A stretch of 64,000 nucleotides of DNA. Origin: Natronobiforma cellulositropha. Its GTDB lineage: Archaea; Halobacteriota; Halobacteria; Halobacteriales; Natrialbaceae. The DNA is taken from contig NZ_JANZXN010000032.1 of the NCBI RefSeq assembly GCF_025629245.1, positions 1 through 64,000 on the forward strand, written 5' to 3'. The notes under the pieces are model-generated. The model was not told the DNA's origin and searched no databases. It saw only the letters and a program-made list of their open reading frames with translations. The number at the start of each line of letters is the position of its first letter. Positions within the stretch are counted from its first letter, which is position 1. Shown piece by piece: positions 8,736-17,350 of this stretch. The position numbers and the translations under genes were made by a program.

Positions 8736-9092
8736 TCAGACGTACTGGGCGACGACGTTGAGGATCTCGTCTAGCTCCTCACCCGAGAGCGTATAGCGCT
8801 GTTGTGAGTAGACCGAGCGCAGTTCGTCGCGGTCTCGCGGCAGCAAGTCAGTGATCTTGTAGGCGGTCTCCTCGTTGACCTTCTCGAGTTCCTGTAACTC
8901 TTCGACGAGTGCCGTCGCGTCGGCGGGGTCGAGGATGGCGAAGCGGTTGACGTGTTCGATCGCTCGAGCCAGTTCGTACCGAAGCTCACGCTCTTCGTCG
9001 AGGGCACGCTCGGTCTCGACGTCGGCGAGCAGTTCCTTCGCTTCCGAGACGGTCAGGTACTCCTCGTCGACGATCTCTTTGAAGATCGTCAT
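8736..9092 (-). CDS. rpoF: DNA-directed RNA polymerase subunit Rpb4 (RpoF)
   Basis: The 118-aa protein is the archaeal Rpb4/RpoF subunit, which pairs with RpoE (Rpb7) to form the stalk of RNA polymerase. It shows the family features: a helical N-terminal part and the HRDC-like C-terminal half (ITDLLPRDRDELRSVYSQQRY). It follows L21e by 3 nt, as in most archaea, so it is almost certainly co-transcribed with it. Confidence 0.95.
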   Translation of the reverse strand: MTIFKEIVDEEYLTVSEAKELLADVETERALDEERELRYELARAIEHVNRFAILDPADATALVEELQELEKVNEETAYKITDLLPRDRDELRSVYSQQRYTLSGEELDEILNVVAQYV

Positions 9093-9095
9093 TCC

Positions 9096-9413
9096 TTACT
9101 GCTCGGGGACCTGCGCCTGATCAGTTCCCTGTGCACGCAGGTGTGCGGCGGTGACGATCAGCGTCTTCTCCTTGCCGCCGTCGGTGATCAGAACCTTGAA
9201 CGCACGGCCCTGTTTGCCGACGACTTCGCCGGTCTGGCCGTCGAAGCGCGGGTGGTAGCGTCCGTCGGGGACGCTCGGGTCGATCTTCAGGTGGACCTTC
9301 TGGCCCTCGTCGAACTCCTGAATCGCCCGCTGCGGTGGCGAGGTACCGCGTTCTCGAGGTTTGTTCGCGAGCTTTCGTCGGGTTCCCTGACGAGGTCCGT
9401 TAGAGTTCGGCAT
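9096..9413 (-). CDS. rpl21e: 50S ribosomal protein L21e
   Basis: The 105-aa protein is a clear L21e: basic N-terminus [17 protein letters not shown], and an SH3-like core with [18 protein letters not shown] and [13 protein letters not shown]. It is a component of the large ribosomal subunit and the first gene of the conserved minus-strand cluster. An AT-rich promoter-like stretch (TTATAA on the minus strand near 9443) lies upstream. Confidence 0.97.
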   Translation of the reverse strand: MPNSNGPRQGTRRKLANKPRERGTSPPQRAIQEFDEGQKVHLKIDPSVPDGRYHPRFDGQTGEVVGKQGRAFKVLITDGGKEKTLIVTAAHLRAQGTDQAQVPEQ

Positions 9414-9489
9414 AGTCGTACGCCCCTCTTATTCGGTGGCGGTTATAAAACACACGTCTTCCGCCCGCGGCGATACGGTGGCCGCTCGA

Positions 9490-10611
9490 TCACTCCTCGA
9501 AAACGTGCCCCGAGAGCGCCGAATCGATCGAGTCGCTCGTCGAGTACGCCCGTTTCGTGAACGTAACCACGCGCTCGCCGTCGGTCTCGCGGTCGGAGAC
9601 GACCTCGAGTGTCAGCCCCTGCTCGCGCAGGTGAGCGAGCAGCGCGTCGACCGTCTCGGCGTCGGCGCGGACGGTGTGGCGCTCGCCCGCCGTCTGGCCC
9701 GCCTCGACGTGCGAAATCGTCTCGAGCATCGGCAGGAGAATCGCCTCTCCGAGCCGGTGTGCGCGCGCCCGTCGCTCGGCGGCCGACTCGCCGAACTCGT
9801 GAGACTGGAACGCCTCGCGGACGACCCGGCGGAAGACGAACTCCCGGCCGTAGTCGAACGGGAGCGAGAACGCGTAGGCGAGGTCACCGCGGTTCGCACT
9901 ACCGGCCGTGTACTTCACCTGTCGGTCGCCGTCCGCCGATTGCAGCACCACGCCCTCGCGGCCGTCGCGCTCGAGTTCCTTGACGACGCGCCGGCAGACG
10001 GCTGCGGCTGCGTCGGCGTCTTCGATGGCGAACAGCCGCGTCTGCGGGACCTCGAACCGTGCGTAGCGATGCCGGCGCTCGGCCACCGGAACCGGCTCAC
10101 CGCCCTCGCGCTCGCGCCAGTCGAACGCCCGAAAGGCGAGCGAGTCGACGCCTGGATACTCGTGCTGGATGTAGGGACTCTCCGGGCCTATCATCTCCCC
10201 GCAGACCATCGCCGACGGATAAGCGTCGAACAGCGCGCCGAGTTGTGCCCCCTGTCGCCGCTCGAGTACGCGCGTCGTGAACGGACAGACCAGTCCGCTG
10301 CGCGTGAACGCGAGCAGGTCGCCCTCGAGTCGAACCACGCGGACGTTGTAGCCGTTCAACTTCTCCTCGATGGCCAGGTCGCCGTCGAAGTGGCTCTCGA
10401 TCCCTGGCTCGAGGACGAGCGTCCGTCCGATCTTCGGATAGCCGCGGACGACGGTGTCGCCGATCAGGACCGTCCCTCGCTCGAAACTCCCGCGGGCGTT
10501 CGGGAGGTACCGATACGGGCGTCCCTCGTAGTGCTGGCGGCGAAAGTGCTCCTCGAGCCGTGAGAACACCTCCGGCGAGCACTCGAGCGCCTCGTGGTAC
10601 GCCGCAGTCAT
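9490..10611 (-). CDS. ATP-dependent RNA ligase (Pab1020 family)
   Basis: The 373-aa protein belongs to the archaeal Rnl3/Pab1020 RNA ligase family. The nucleotidyl-transfer motif I is IEEKLNGYNVR (lysine as the AMP attachment site) and further ligase motifs follow (VCGEMIGPESPY, EGVVLQSADGDRQVKY). Members join or circularise RNA in vitro. I chose the ATG at 10611; a GTG at 10617 would add two residues. Upstream and divergent lies the gene for its conserved PIN-domain partner. The C-terminal ~100 residues probably form the dimerisation and regulatory domain. Confidence 0.9.
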   Translation of the reverse strand: MTAAYHEALECSPEVFSRLEEHFRRQHYEGRPYRYLPNARGSFERGTVLIGDTVVRGYPKIGRTLVLEPGIESHFDGDLAIEEKLNGYNVRVVRLEGDLLAFTRSGLVCPFTTRVLERRQGAQLGALFDAYPSAMVCGEMIGPESPYIQHEYPGVDSLAFRAFDWREREGGEPVPVAERRHRYARFEVPQTRLFAIEDADAAAAVCRRVVKELERDGREGVVLQSADGDRQVKYTAGSANRGDLAYAFSLPFDYGREFVFRRVVREAFQSHEFGESAAERRARAHRLGEAILLPMLETISHVEAGQTAGERHTVRADAETVDALLAHLREQGLTLEVVSDRETDGERVVTFTKRAYSTSDSIDSALSGHVFEE

Positions 10612-10732
10612 ACCCACTCCCTACCACAGCCATGGGTAAAGAACGCCCACCGTCCGCCACAGGTGTTCGCTGTCCCCGTCTCCGTGACCCTGCGCCACCG
10701 CCCTATTTGGCGCTGGCCGGTGAACGGTCGCT

Positions 10733-11398
10733 ATGGCAGGCGGCCCGTTCAAACAGCGGTTCGTCCTCGACACCTCCGTCTTCCTCACCGACGAGATTCG
10801 CGACGACGGCGAATCGCTCGAGGACGCCCTCGAACGCCTCCTCGACCTCCTCGCACAGGCCCGACTCGAGTTGCACATCTCCTGTTACATGCCGCCGTCG
10901 ATCCACGACGAACTGACGACGATTCTCGAGAGTCGCGGCGTCTCGGACGACCTCACCTCGAAACTCAACACCTGGGTGATCCGTAAGCATCCGGCCCGCC
11001 ACGAGGTCGCGATTCCCGCGAACGTCGTCTACGAGTTCGTAGACGAGATGAGCGACCGCGTCAACCGGGGGCTTCGCGTCTCCGAGGAGGCGGTCAGGCG
11101 CGCCGAGACCACTCAGGGGGAGCCACCCGCCGAAGACGAGTACATGAGCGCCGTCGACACCGTCATCTCCGACCTGCGCTCGAAGTACCGCGAGGCGTTG
11201 CGCCGGGGCGTCCTCGACTCACGTGAGGACTTCGACCTGCTGGTCCTCGGCATCGAACTCGAGGCGGGCGTCGTCACCGAGGACACCGGCATCATCGCCT
11301 GGACCGAGGACTTCGGCCTGCGCTATCTCCGCGGGCGGGAGTTTCCCGACCTCCTCGAAGAGTACCTCCGGGCCGTCGGCTCACGCGAGCGGGAGTGA
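10733..11398 (+). CDS. RNA ligase partner protein (PIN-like, UPF0278)
   Basis: The 221-aa protein is the UPF0278/RNA ligase partner family, which is almost always encoded next to the Pab1020-type RNA ligase. It has PIN-domain acids: FVLDTSVFL near the N-terminus, a central DELTT, and C-terminal [11 protein letters not shown] and EDTGI, so it may be a nuclease. It starts 121 nt from the ligase start in the opposite direction, so the two genes share a divergent promoter region. A job in RNA cut-and-seal reactions is inferred from linkage, not shown. Confidence 0.9.
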   Translation: MAGGPFKQRFVLDTSVFLTDEIRDDGESLEDALERLLDLLAQARLELHISCYMPPSIHDELTTILESRGVSDDLTSKLNTWVIRKHPARHEVAIPANVVYEFVDEMSDRVNRGLRVSEEAVRRAETTQGEPPAEDEYMSAVDTVISDLRSKYREALRRGVLDSREDFDLLVLGIELEAGVVTEDTGIIAWTEDFGLRYLRGREFPDLLEEYLRAVGSRERE

Positions 11399-11461
11399 GT
11401 GCACCGAGTGAGCCGACGCGTCGCTCACTGGCGGGCTCGGTGCAGAGTCGAAGAAATCGAT

Positions 11462-11728
11462 TCAGATGCGGCCGACGTTCTCGACGGCGACGCTCTCGAC
11501 GTTCTCGACGTCCGCGAAGGTCTCCTCGACGGCTTCGGTGCCGCCTGCGCCATCGGGGACGATGACGGTCGGGTAGAGGGCGACGAGACCGAAGGCGACC
11601 TCTTCGCGCTCGACGCCGTTGATCTTCACGCCCTCGGGGAGGGCGCTCGAGAGGGCGTCCTCGAGTTCGTCGAGGTCGACCTCTGGGCTGCTCGGCATGA
11701 CCTTGATTTTGGCGGCGACTTTTCCCAT
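11462..11728 (-). CDS. ef1b: Translation elongation factor EF-1 beta
   Basis: The 88-aa protein is archaeal EF-1 beta, the guanine-nucleotide exchange factor for EF-1 alpha. It begins [15 protein letters not shown] and has the ferredoxin-like fold pattern with conserved [19 protein letters not shown] (19 residues). The length is typical. It follows a zinc micro-protein gene by 4 nt, the same arrangement seen in other haloarchaea, so they form one operon. Confidence 0.95.
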   Translation of the reverse strand: MGKVAAKIKVMPSSPEVDLDELEDALSSALPEGVKINGVEREEVAFGLVALYPTVIVPDGAGGTEAVEETFADVENVESVAVENVGRI

Positions 11729-11732
11729 GGCT

Positions 11733-11912
11733 CTATGGTCCGGTGAACCCGCAGTCGGGGCACTCGTAGAGGTTGCTCTGTTTGCGACACTTCGCACAGC
11801 GGTAGATCTGTTTGCCACACTCCGGGCACTTGAACGCTGCTGCGTTCGTCCCCGCGATGTTGATCCCGCACGAGACACACGAACGCGTCTCCTGCTGGTC
11901 CGTCGTACTCAT
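11733..11912 (-). CDS. Two-zinc-finger micro-protein (HVO_2753 type)
   Basis: The protein is 59 aa, read from the ATG at 11912 to the TAG at 11733. It has four knuckles in a row: CVSCG, CPECG, CAKCR and CPDCG, enough for two zinc-binding pockets. It closely resembles the Haloferax volcanii micro-protein HVO_2753, which binds two zinc ions and affects swarming and biofilm formation (recalled from the literature; not checked here). It is the first gene of an operon with EF-1 beta, which starts 4 nt after its stop. That position suggests a function tied to translation. Confidence 0.88.
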   Translation of the reverse strand: MSTTDQQETRSCVSCGINIAGTNAAAFKCPECGKQIYRCAKCRKQSNLYECPDCGFTGP

Positions 11913-12023
11913 ACACCCACGTTCCGCACCGGCGCTTTTAACGGTTGTCTTTCGACCGCCGCGGACGGCCGGCCGACAGCGCGTGACCGGTCGGGACTCG
12001 AGCGTCGGACACGCCGCCGCGCG

Positions 12024-13262
12024 TCACGCGCCGACGATCAGCGGCCCGATCAGGACGCCCATCAGGTGGACTCGGCGAGCGCGAAACCGGATGGGAACCA
12101 TGCCGATCGCCGCCGCGACGACGAAGACGCCGACGCCGAGGAAGCCCGTGAAGAGATACGAGAGGACCAGCAGGAGCGCGAGTACAGTGACCGAGATGGT
12201 GAGATACGAGAGCCGTCCGATCACGTCGAGGTAGGCGTCGCCGACGACGATCACGAGGACGAAACCGACGACCCCCGCGAGGAGGACGCCGGAGACGAGC
12301 ACCGGGAGGGCCAACGGCGCGTTCGCGCTCTGGAAGGCGACCATGACGCCCGTCCGTGGCTGGCCGATGGCGACGAGTGCGAAGAGCGCGAAAATAGTGT
12401 TGGCCGTGTCGACGCCGCTCGTCGCGACGATGTAACTCCGGTCGTTCGTCCCGCCCGGAATCAACACCAGGACGGCGACGGCGGCGATGGCCGCCGAGAT
12501 ACCCGGCAGGTAGCCGACGACCGCACCCGCGAGGGCGCCGGCGAGCGCAGCGAGGGCGAGAAACCCGCGTGGGAGCCGTATCTCCCGGTCGCGCTGTGGG
12601 GGAATCCCACCGCCGCGGATGGCGTCGATCAACACCGGCGCGCCGAACAGTCCGGCGAAGATGGGTGCGAGCATCCCGCCCGCCTCGAGCGGCGCGTCGG
12701 GCGATAGCTCGAGCGTGAGCGCGCCGAGAATCGCTGCGAGCGTAAAGGAGAGGAGGCCGCCGAAGCGCGCCCGCCAGGTGTACTCCGAGGCGACGAGGCC
12801 GATTACGACGAGGACGAGGACGAGTGGGAGGTTCGAACGGAGCGTCGGGTAGACGGCGGTGACACCGGCGGTGATCGGAATCGCGAGCGGGACGGCGAGG
12901 ACGACGGCGAGGAGACTGCCGAGTGCGGAGAGGCGGATCGCCTCGTAGCCCCGGCCCGCCAGCACCATCCGGTGGCCGGGGAGGGCGGTGACCGCCATCT
13001 CCGCGTCGGGAACGCCGAGGGCCATCGCGGGGACCGCGTTGAGGAAGGTGTGGACGACGCCCGCAGCGAGCATGGCGACGCCGACTAACAGCGGCGGGCC
13101 GGGGACCGACGGGGCGACGCCAGCGAGTACGAGCGCGAAGTTGTTCGCGTGGAGGCCGGGGACGAGGCCGCTGATCGTCCCGAGGAGGGCACCGGCGAGT
13201 ACCCACACGACGACCTGCCCGCTCAGCGAGAGGTCGACCACCACTTCGGCGGAGGCGTCCAT
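12024..13262 (-). CDS. TctA-like membrane permease (DUF112 family)
   Basis: The protein is about 412 aa, nearly all hydrophobic, with roughly ten membrane helices. It contains the family's GTISGLVPGLHANN motif near the N-terminus and a matching GYLPGISAAIAAV in the second half. These paired proline-glycine motifs are typical of the large permease subunit of tripartite tricarboxylate transporters. No gene for the periplasmic binding protein or small subunit is adjacent, so substrate and energy coupling are unknown. I chose ATG 13262 (MDASAEVVVD) because a TATA element lies 27 nt upstream; ATG 13283 is an alternative. Confidence 0.78.
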   Translation of the reverse strand: MDASAEVVVDLSLSGQVVVWVLAGALLGTISGLVPGLHANNFALVLAGVAPSVPGPPLLVGVAMLAAGVVHTFLNAVPAMALGVPDAEMAVTALPGHRMVLAGRGYEAIRLSALGSLLAVVLAVPLAIPITAGVTAVYPTLRSNLPLVLVLVVIGLVASEYTWRARFGGLLSFTLAAILGALTLELSPDAPLEAGGMLAPIFAGLFGAPVLIDAIRGGGIPPQRDREIRLPRGFLALAALAGALAGAVVGYLPGISAAIAAVAVLVLIPGGTNDRSYIVATSGVDTANTIFALFALVAIGQPRTGVMVAFQSANAPLALPVLVSGVLLAGVVGFVLVIVVGDAYLDVIGRLSYLTISVTVLALLLVLSYLFTGFLGVGVFVVAAAIGMVPIRFRARRVHLMGVLIGPLIVGA

Positions 13263-13286
13263 CGACGGCTCTGGCCGCCCCATCGG

Positions 13287-13292
13287 ATATAA
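13287..13292 (-). promoter_or_regulatory. TATA box of the TctA-like gene
   Basis: TTATAT on the minus strand is centred 27 nt before the ATG at 13262. This spacing fits a leaderless transcript and decides the start codon. Confidence 0.6.
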
Positions 13293-13508
13293 GTTCTCGC
13301 GGCGGTGGTGGTCGGTGTTACGACGCGCTCGAGCCAACTGCTCGAGTCCGCCACTGATACCGGAGACAGTGACGCGGTTTCGCGATTCGGAAACACGCTC
13401 GCAACCGCAGCAGCGGTTCGGTAACTCCGTGCGCGGACTGAACGAAGGCTGATATGTATATAATACTGACTGTGCCTTCTCAGACTATCTTTACACAGCG
13501 AGAAAATT

Positions 13509-13524
13509 CCGCCGTTCACGGCGG
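13509..13524 (-). terminator. GC-rich hairpin followed by T-run, after the lipoprotein gene
   Basis: Perfect 6-bp arms CCGCCG/CGGCGG enclose a 4-nt loop. On the minus strand the hairpin lies 26 nt after the lipoprotein stop and is followed by AATTTTCTC, so it could end transcription. The same sequence also resembles the right-end hairpin of haloarchaeal IS200/IS605-type elements. Confidence 0.45.
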
Positions 13525-13549
13525 GCGTGAATCGCGTCACTCGACCGAA

Positions 13550-16288
13550 TCAGGACGCGTTCTCACACGTCCGTTTGTACGTCTCGTACTCGCGTTTTGC
13601 GTACTCGTAGGCGTGTCTCTTCTTCTTCAGTTGCTTCTCGTCCGTGTTCCCCTTCTCGTATTTCTTTGTGTACTTCTCGTACTCGCGTTTTGCGCGCTCA
13701 TACTCGCGCTTTTTCTTGCGTTTCTTGCCTTTCTTGTCGTCACGAACCGTCGTAAACTCCAGAATGTCGCCGAAGACAACCGCGCTTCCCACCTGGGCGA
13801 CCGCCCGGAACTCGTAGGTTGTGCCAGGCTCGAGGCCGTCGATTTCGGCGCTGAACGGCCCGGGTTCGGTGAGGACCGCCTCGTCCGTAAACAGCCACAC
13901 CGACGTTCCCGTGACGCGGTAGAGGAAGTAGACCGAAACCTCCTCTGCATCGCCAGCCTCGAGCAGTTCGCCGTTGAGCGTCGCCGTCGATCCGGTGACG
14001 TCGGTCGCTGGCAGCGTCTCGACGTCCAACTCATCCGGCGCCAGTTTGGTGAACGAGCGTGTGGATCCCAGGAACTGTTCGTCGTTTGCGACCACGACTG
14101 CACGGAATTCGTACGTGCTGCCGGACTCGAGACCCGCGATTTCGGCGCTGAAGTCGCCGGGTTCCTCGAGCGTCTGGGGTGCGGTCGTGGTCCACTCGTC
14201 CGTGCCGAGTTCACGCCACTCGAAGAAGACGTCGGCGGCGTCGAAGTCTCCGAGATCGATCAGTTCACCGTTGAGTGTTGCCGTCGAGCCGTTGACGTCC
14301 GTCGCTGGCTGTGTCTCGACGCTCGGGACGCCGGGTTCGGCTTTGGTGAACGAGACGATGGTTCCGTCGTAGCGCTCGCCATTGGCCACGGCGACCGCCC
14401 GAAATTCGTACGTGCTGCCGGACTCGAGGCCGTCGATTTCGGCGCTGACGTCGCCGGGTTCCTCGAGCGTCTGGGGTGCGGTCGTGGTCCACTCGTCCGC
14501 GCCGAGTTCGCGCCACTCGAAGAAGACGTCGACGGTGGCGAAGTCACCGAGATCGAGGAGTTCGCCGGTGAGCGTCGCCGTCGAGCCGTTGACGTCCGTC
14601 GCCATCTGGGTCTCGACCATAGGTGCGCCGGGTTCGGCTTTGGTGAACGAGAGAATAGCTCCCTCGGCACGCGTGTCATTGGCCACTGCGACCGCCCGGA
14701 ATTCGTAGGTGGTTCCGGGTTCGAGACCGTCGATTTCGGCGCTGACGTCGCCGGGTTCCTCGAGCGTCTGGGGTGCGGTGGCGGTCCACTCGTCCGCGCC
14801 GAGTTCACGCCACTCGAAGAAGACGTCGACGGTGGCGAAGTCGCCGAGATCGAGCAGTTCGCCGGTGAGCGTCGCCGTCGAGCCGTTGACGTCCGTCGCT
14901 GGCGACGTGATGACCTCCGGTACACCTGGCACCAGCTTGACGATGCGAAGCGTGGCTCCTTCGACCCGTTCACCGTTCGCCAGCCCGACCGCCCGGAATT
15001 CGTACGTGGTGCCGGGCTCGAGGCCGTCGATTTCGGCGCTGACGTCGCCGGGTTCCTCGAGCGTCTGGGGCGCGGTGGCGATCCACTCGTCCGCGCCGAG
15101 TTCGCGCCACTCGAAGAAGACGTCGACGGTGGCGAAGTCACCGAGATCGAGGAGTTCGCCGGTGAGCGTCGCGGTCGATTCGTTGACGTCCGTCGCTGGC
15201 GTCGTTACGACGTCCGGGACGGCCGGATCGCAACTGATGTCGAGCGTCGTGATATCGAGGCCGATCGCGGTACTGTCGGTCTCGAGTGAGTACGTTCCGT
15301 CCGCGAGATTCCCCCACGTCGCCGACCCGCCCGCGGGAACCTCCATCGTCTCCTCGTACCCATCTGGACCGGTGACGGTTACCATCACCGAGACGTCGTT
15401 GGGATTCGTTACCGTGATCGTCCCCTCATCGTCCTCACACGTCGACTCCACTTGCAGGTCTACGAGATCACAGTCGCACCCGGTAACCGTCGCCATCTGC
15501 AGGTTGACGTCGGTCTGGGCGTACAAACAGCCATCCACCGTTGCATTGGTGAGTACGTTGATCCCGGTCTGGGCCAGTACGATCCCTGCGAAGGTCGCGT
15601 TCGTTCCGATCTCGACACCGGCACCGCCGGCGACCACCCAGACGATATTTTCGACCTGCGCACCCCCTTCCAGATTGACCGTTACCCCGCTCGCCACGGT
15701 GAGATCTCCCGCAATCTGGAAGATCCAGGTGTCGTCCGGGCCACCGTCGAGGGTGATGTCGTCGTCGATCAGGACGTCTGTACTCCAGTTGTAGACTCCT
15801 GGAGTGAGTGTCTCATCGCCGATATTGCCGCCGCCTAACTCTGTCTCGTCTGGCGGGACGCGGCCGTAGGCGTCGGTGAAGGCGGTTTCCATATCGCTCA
15901 CGGCCGTGGACAGTCTGGACGGCGTTGGCTCCGCGTAATCGGCCGCGTACACCCGTCCGCCCACCTGGGTCGATGTCGCGTAGACGCCGGATGCATCTAG
16001 CGTCAGACCGAACCCGGTTATCGCCGTCGACGCGATCGGACTCACGCCGATATCTCCTGCCACGTCGGAATTGGGTACGCTCGAGATCCCGGATTTTGCC
16101 AGGATCGAGAAGTTACAGGCCGTCCCGAGATCGACCGGTGCTGGACCGTCTTGCTGGATTTGGATCTGGTTCGCGGACGTATCTCCCGGATCGCTATCTT
16201 CCTGGGCGGCACCCAGACAGCCTGCCAGACCGGCTGTGAGCAGCCCACTCGATGTGATGACGGTTCTTCTGGACGGATTGTAATCCAT
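13550..16288 (-). CDS. Tat lipoprotein: ice-binding-like domain, five Fn3-like repeats, lysine-rich tail
   Basis: This 912-aa surface protein starts with a twin-arginine lipoprotein signal: SRRTVI at residues 6-11 and lipobox LAGC with Cys24. Residues ~50-275 match the DUF3494 ice-binding/adhesin-like domain (NFSILAKSGISSVPNS, GDIGVSP). A small beta domain follows (about 276-355). Five Fn3-like repeats of exactly 99 residues come next (ATDV motifs at 365, 464, 563, 662, 761), with sequences such as VDVFFEWRELGADEW. The last ~62 residues are a lysine/arginine/tyrosine-rich helix, very unlike a halophile surface protein. It probably acts as an adhesin or cell-surface binding protein; ice binding itself is not likely in brine. 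The repeats are nearly identical in DNA, implying recent amplification. Confidence 0.8.
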   Translation of the reverse strand: MDYNPSRRTVITSSGLLTAGLAGCLGAAQEDSDPGDTSANQIQIQQDGPAPVDLGTACNFSILAKSGISSVPNSDVAGDIGVSPIASTAITGFGLTLDASGVYATSTQVGGRVYAADYAEPTPSRLSTAVSDMETAFTDAYGRVPPDETELGGGNIGDETLTPGVYNWSTDVLIDDDITLDGGPDDTWIFQIAGDLTVASGVTVNLEGGAQVENIVWVVAGGAGVEIGTNATFAGIVLAQTGINVLTNATVDGCLYAQTDVNLQMATVTGCDCDLVDLQVESTCEDDEGTITVTNPNDVSVMVTVTGPDGYEETMEVPAGGSATWGNLADGTYSLETDSTAIGLDITTLDISCDPAVPDVVTTPATDVNESTATLTGELLDLGDFATVDVFFEWRELGADEWIATAPQTLEEPGDVSAEIDGLEPGTTYEFRAVGLANGERVEGATLRIVKLVPGVPEVITSPATDVNGSTATLTGELLDLGDFATVDVFFEWRELGADEWTATAPQTLEEPGDVSAEIDGLEPGTTYEFRAVAVANDTRAEGAILSFTKAEPGAPMVETQMATDVNGSTATLTGELLDLGDFATVDVFFEWRELGADEWTTTAPQTLEEPGDVSAEIDGLESGSTYEFRAVAVANGERYDGTIVSFTKAEPGVPSVETQPATDVNGSTATLNGELIDLGDFDAADVFFEWRELGTDEWTTTAPQTLEEPGDFSAEIAGLESGSTYEFRAVVVANDEQFLGSTRSFTKLAPDELDVETLPATDVTGSTATLNGELLEAGDAEEVSVYFLYRVTGTSVWLFTDEAVLTEPGPFSAEIDGLEPGTTYEFRAVAQVGSAVVFGDILEFTTVRDDKKGKKRKKKREYERAKREYEKYTKKYEKGNTDEKQLKKKRHAYEYAKREYETYKRTCENAS
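13985..15220 (-). repeat. Tandem 297-bp in-gene repeats (five copies)
   Basis: The segment coding for the Fn3-like repeats recurs every 297 bp; the ATDVN codons lie at about 15182, 14885, 14588, 14291 and 13994. Four copies are nearly identical in DNA, including synonymous sites, while the copy nearest the C-terminus has diverged. Confidence 0.85.
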
Positions 16289-16642
16289 ATCGGATAACTA
16301 CTGGTGTGCGCTATTGTTTATGCTGAGCTACCCGATATAAACGCGAGTCACATTTCCCCCAGACATTCGTTAAATTCGACCAGGGATCCCGTTCGGACGC
16401 GCTCGATACCCGAGCCAGCCGGTAGGGAGTGATAATACAGTGTTACGTGCATATTTTTGTCTCGGTACTGCGAGAAATGCCGTTGCTCGCTGGCTCACGA
16501 GTGCTCACTATTATACTTCCCACACTTTCCGAGGAGTTTGCAGACAGTTCGAACGACGAACCTGTAGGTGGCAACTACGGGTAATTTCACGGATTCTGAG
16601 GGCTGTTCCAGGAGGGCTTACAGATACCGGTCGACGTACCGA
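16289..16642. other. Intergenic region upstream of the lipoprotein
   Basis: No gene is supported. On the minus strand there are two TATA-like stretches: ATAAACA near 16312-16319, about 29 nt before the lipoprotein ATG, and TTTATATC near 16334-16341. The first would give a leaderless mRNA. The right half is downstream of vapC. Confidence 0.5.
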
Positions 16643-17077
16643 TCACTCCGGCCGATACGGATTCGTGGGGACGTCGAGACGATAGACGTCCGCTGCAGCG
16701 TCGAAGTCGTCGTCGAACGAGTAGAGGTACTCGAGTCCTTCCGTCTGCATCTAGGACACGATAGACGCATCGACGAACGAGAACCGCTCGTACTGCCGGA
16801 AGAGCGCTTTTGCCGCGGCGAATTCGTCCGCGGTCAGTGAGTCGATGTGGAATCGGGTGTTCTCCGCTATCCGGTCGAGGAAGTCGACCGCGGCGTCGTG
16901 ACCTGCGTGCGTCATCAGCCCGTTCAGTGTCTCTGCGAGGACGTACTCGAGGATCACCACCGCTGGAAGGTCTGCGGTGTCGATTCCGACAAGGATTGGG
17001 AGCGCCTCGTCGTGTGTACCGTCACGACGGTAGGCCGCTGCGAAGAGGACGGTCGTATCGATGAGTGCGCGCGGCAT
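16643..17077 (-). pseudogene. vapC: VapC-type PIN toxin interrupted by an in-frame amber codon
   Basis: The reading frame starts MPRALIDTTVLF (PIN acid D7) at 17077, directly after the vapB stop. It runs through a catalytic LAETLNG region to SFVDASIVS, where a TAG at 16751-16753 stops it at codon 109. The same frame continues without further stops for 36 codons to a TGA at 16643, encoding MQTEGLEYLYSFDDDFD and VYRLDVPTNP. That is the conserved C-terminal end of haloarchaeal VapC proteins, including the last acidic residues. A single base change (probably TAC or TAT to TAG) therefore truncates the toxin. The likely result is an inactive ribonuclease, unless the amber codon is read through. Confidence 0.85.
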
Positions 17078-17326
17078 CTAGGTGTCGACGCCCCACGTGT
17101 CGTGCTCGCTCTCGACGGCTGTCGCCCGATCACCATCGTAGCCGTCGAAGTCGCTGAACGTTCCGCCTCGCTGCTGGACGACCTGCACGCGAACCGTGCC
17201 GTCGTCCTCGACGTGCCAGCGGAGTCTGTCGCCGTCGTCGATGTCGAGTTCTCGCCGGATGCGAGCGGGAATGTTCGCCTGATTCCCCGAGACCTTGCTC
17301 TCGGCGTCGACACGCTCGCTACTCAT
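17078..17326 (-). CDS. vapB: VapB-type AbrB/SpoVT antitoxin
   Basis: The 82-aa protein has an N-terminal AbrB-like swapped-hairpin DNA-binding domain: SKVSGNQANIPARIRREL followed by DIDDGDRLRWHV. Its C-terminal part (DFDGYDGDRATAVESEHDTWG) would wrap the toxin. Its stop is immediately followed by the vapC ATG. A TATA element (TTTATA, 17351-17356) lies 27 nt upstream of the ATG, so the mRNA is probably leaderless, and an inverted repeat just behind it may be its operator. Confidence 0.9.
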   Translation of the reverse strand: MSSERVDAESKVSGNQANIPARIRRELDIDDGDRLRWHVEDDGTVRVQVVQQRGGTFSDFDGYDGDRATAVESEHDTWGVDT

Positions 17327-17350
17327 ACTCGAGGCTACGAGACTGCCGTC

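Noticed and set aside
13454-15289. A 611-codon plus-strand frame with repeats opposite the lipoprotein
   Set aside because: It mirrors the 297-bp repeats on the other strand; it lacks a family, and the minus-strand product has a signal peptide and domains.
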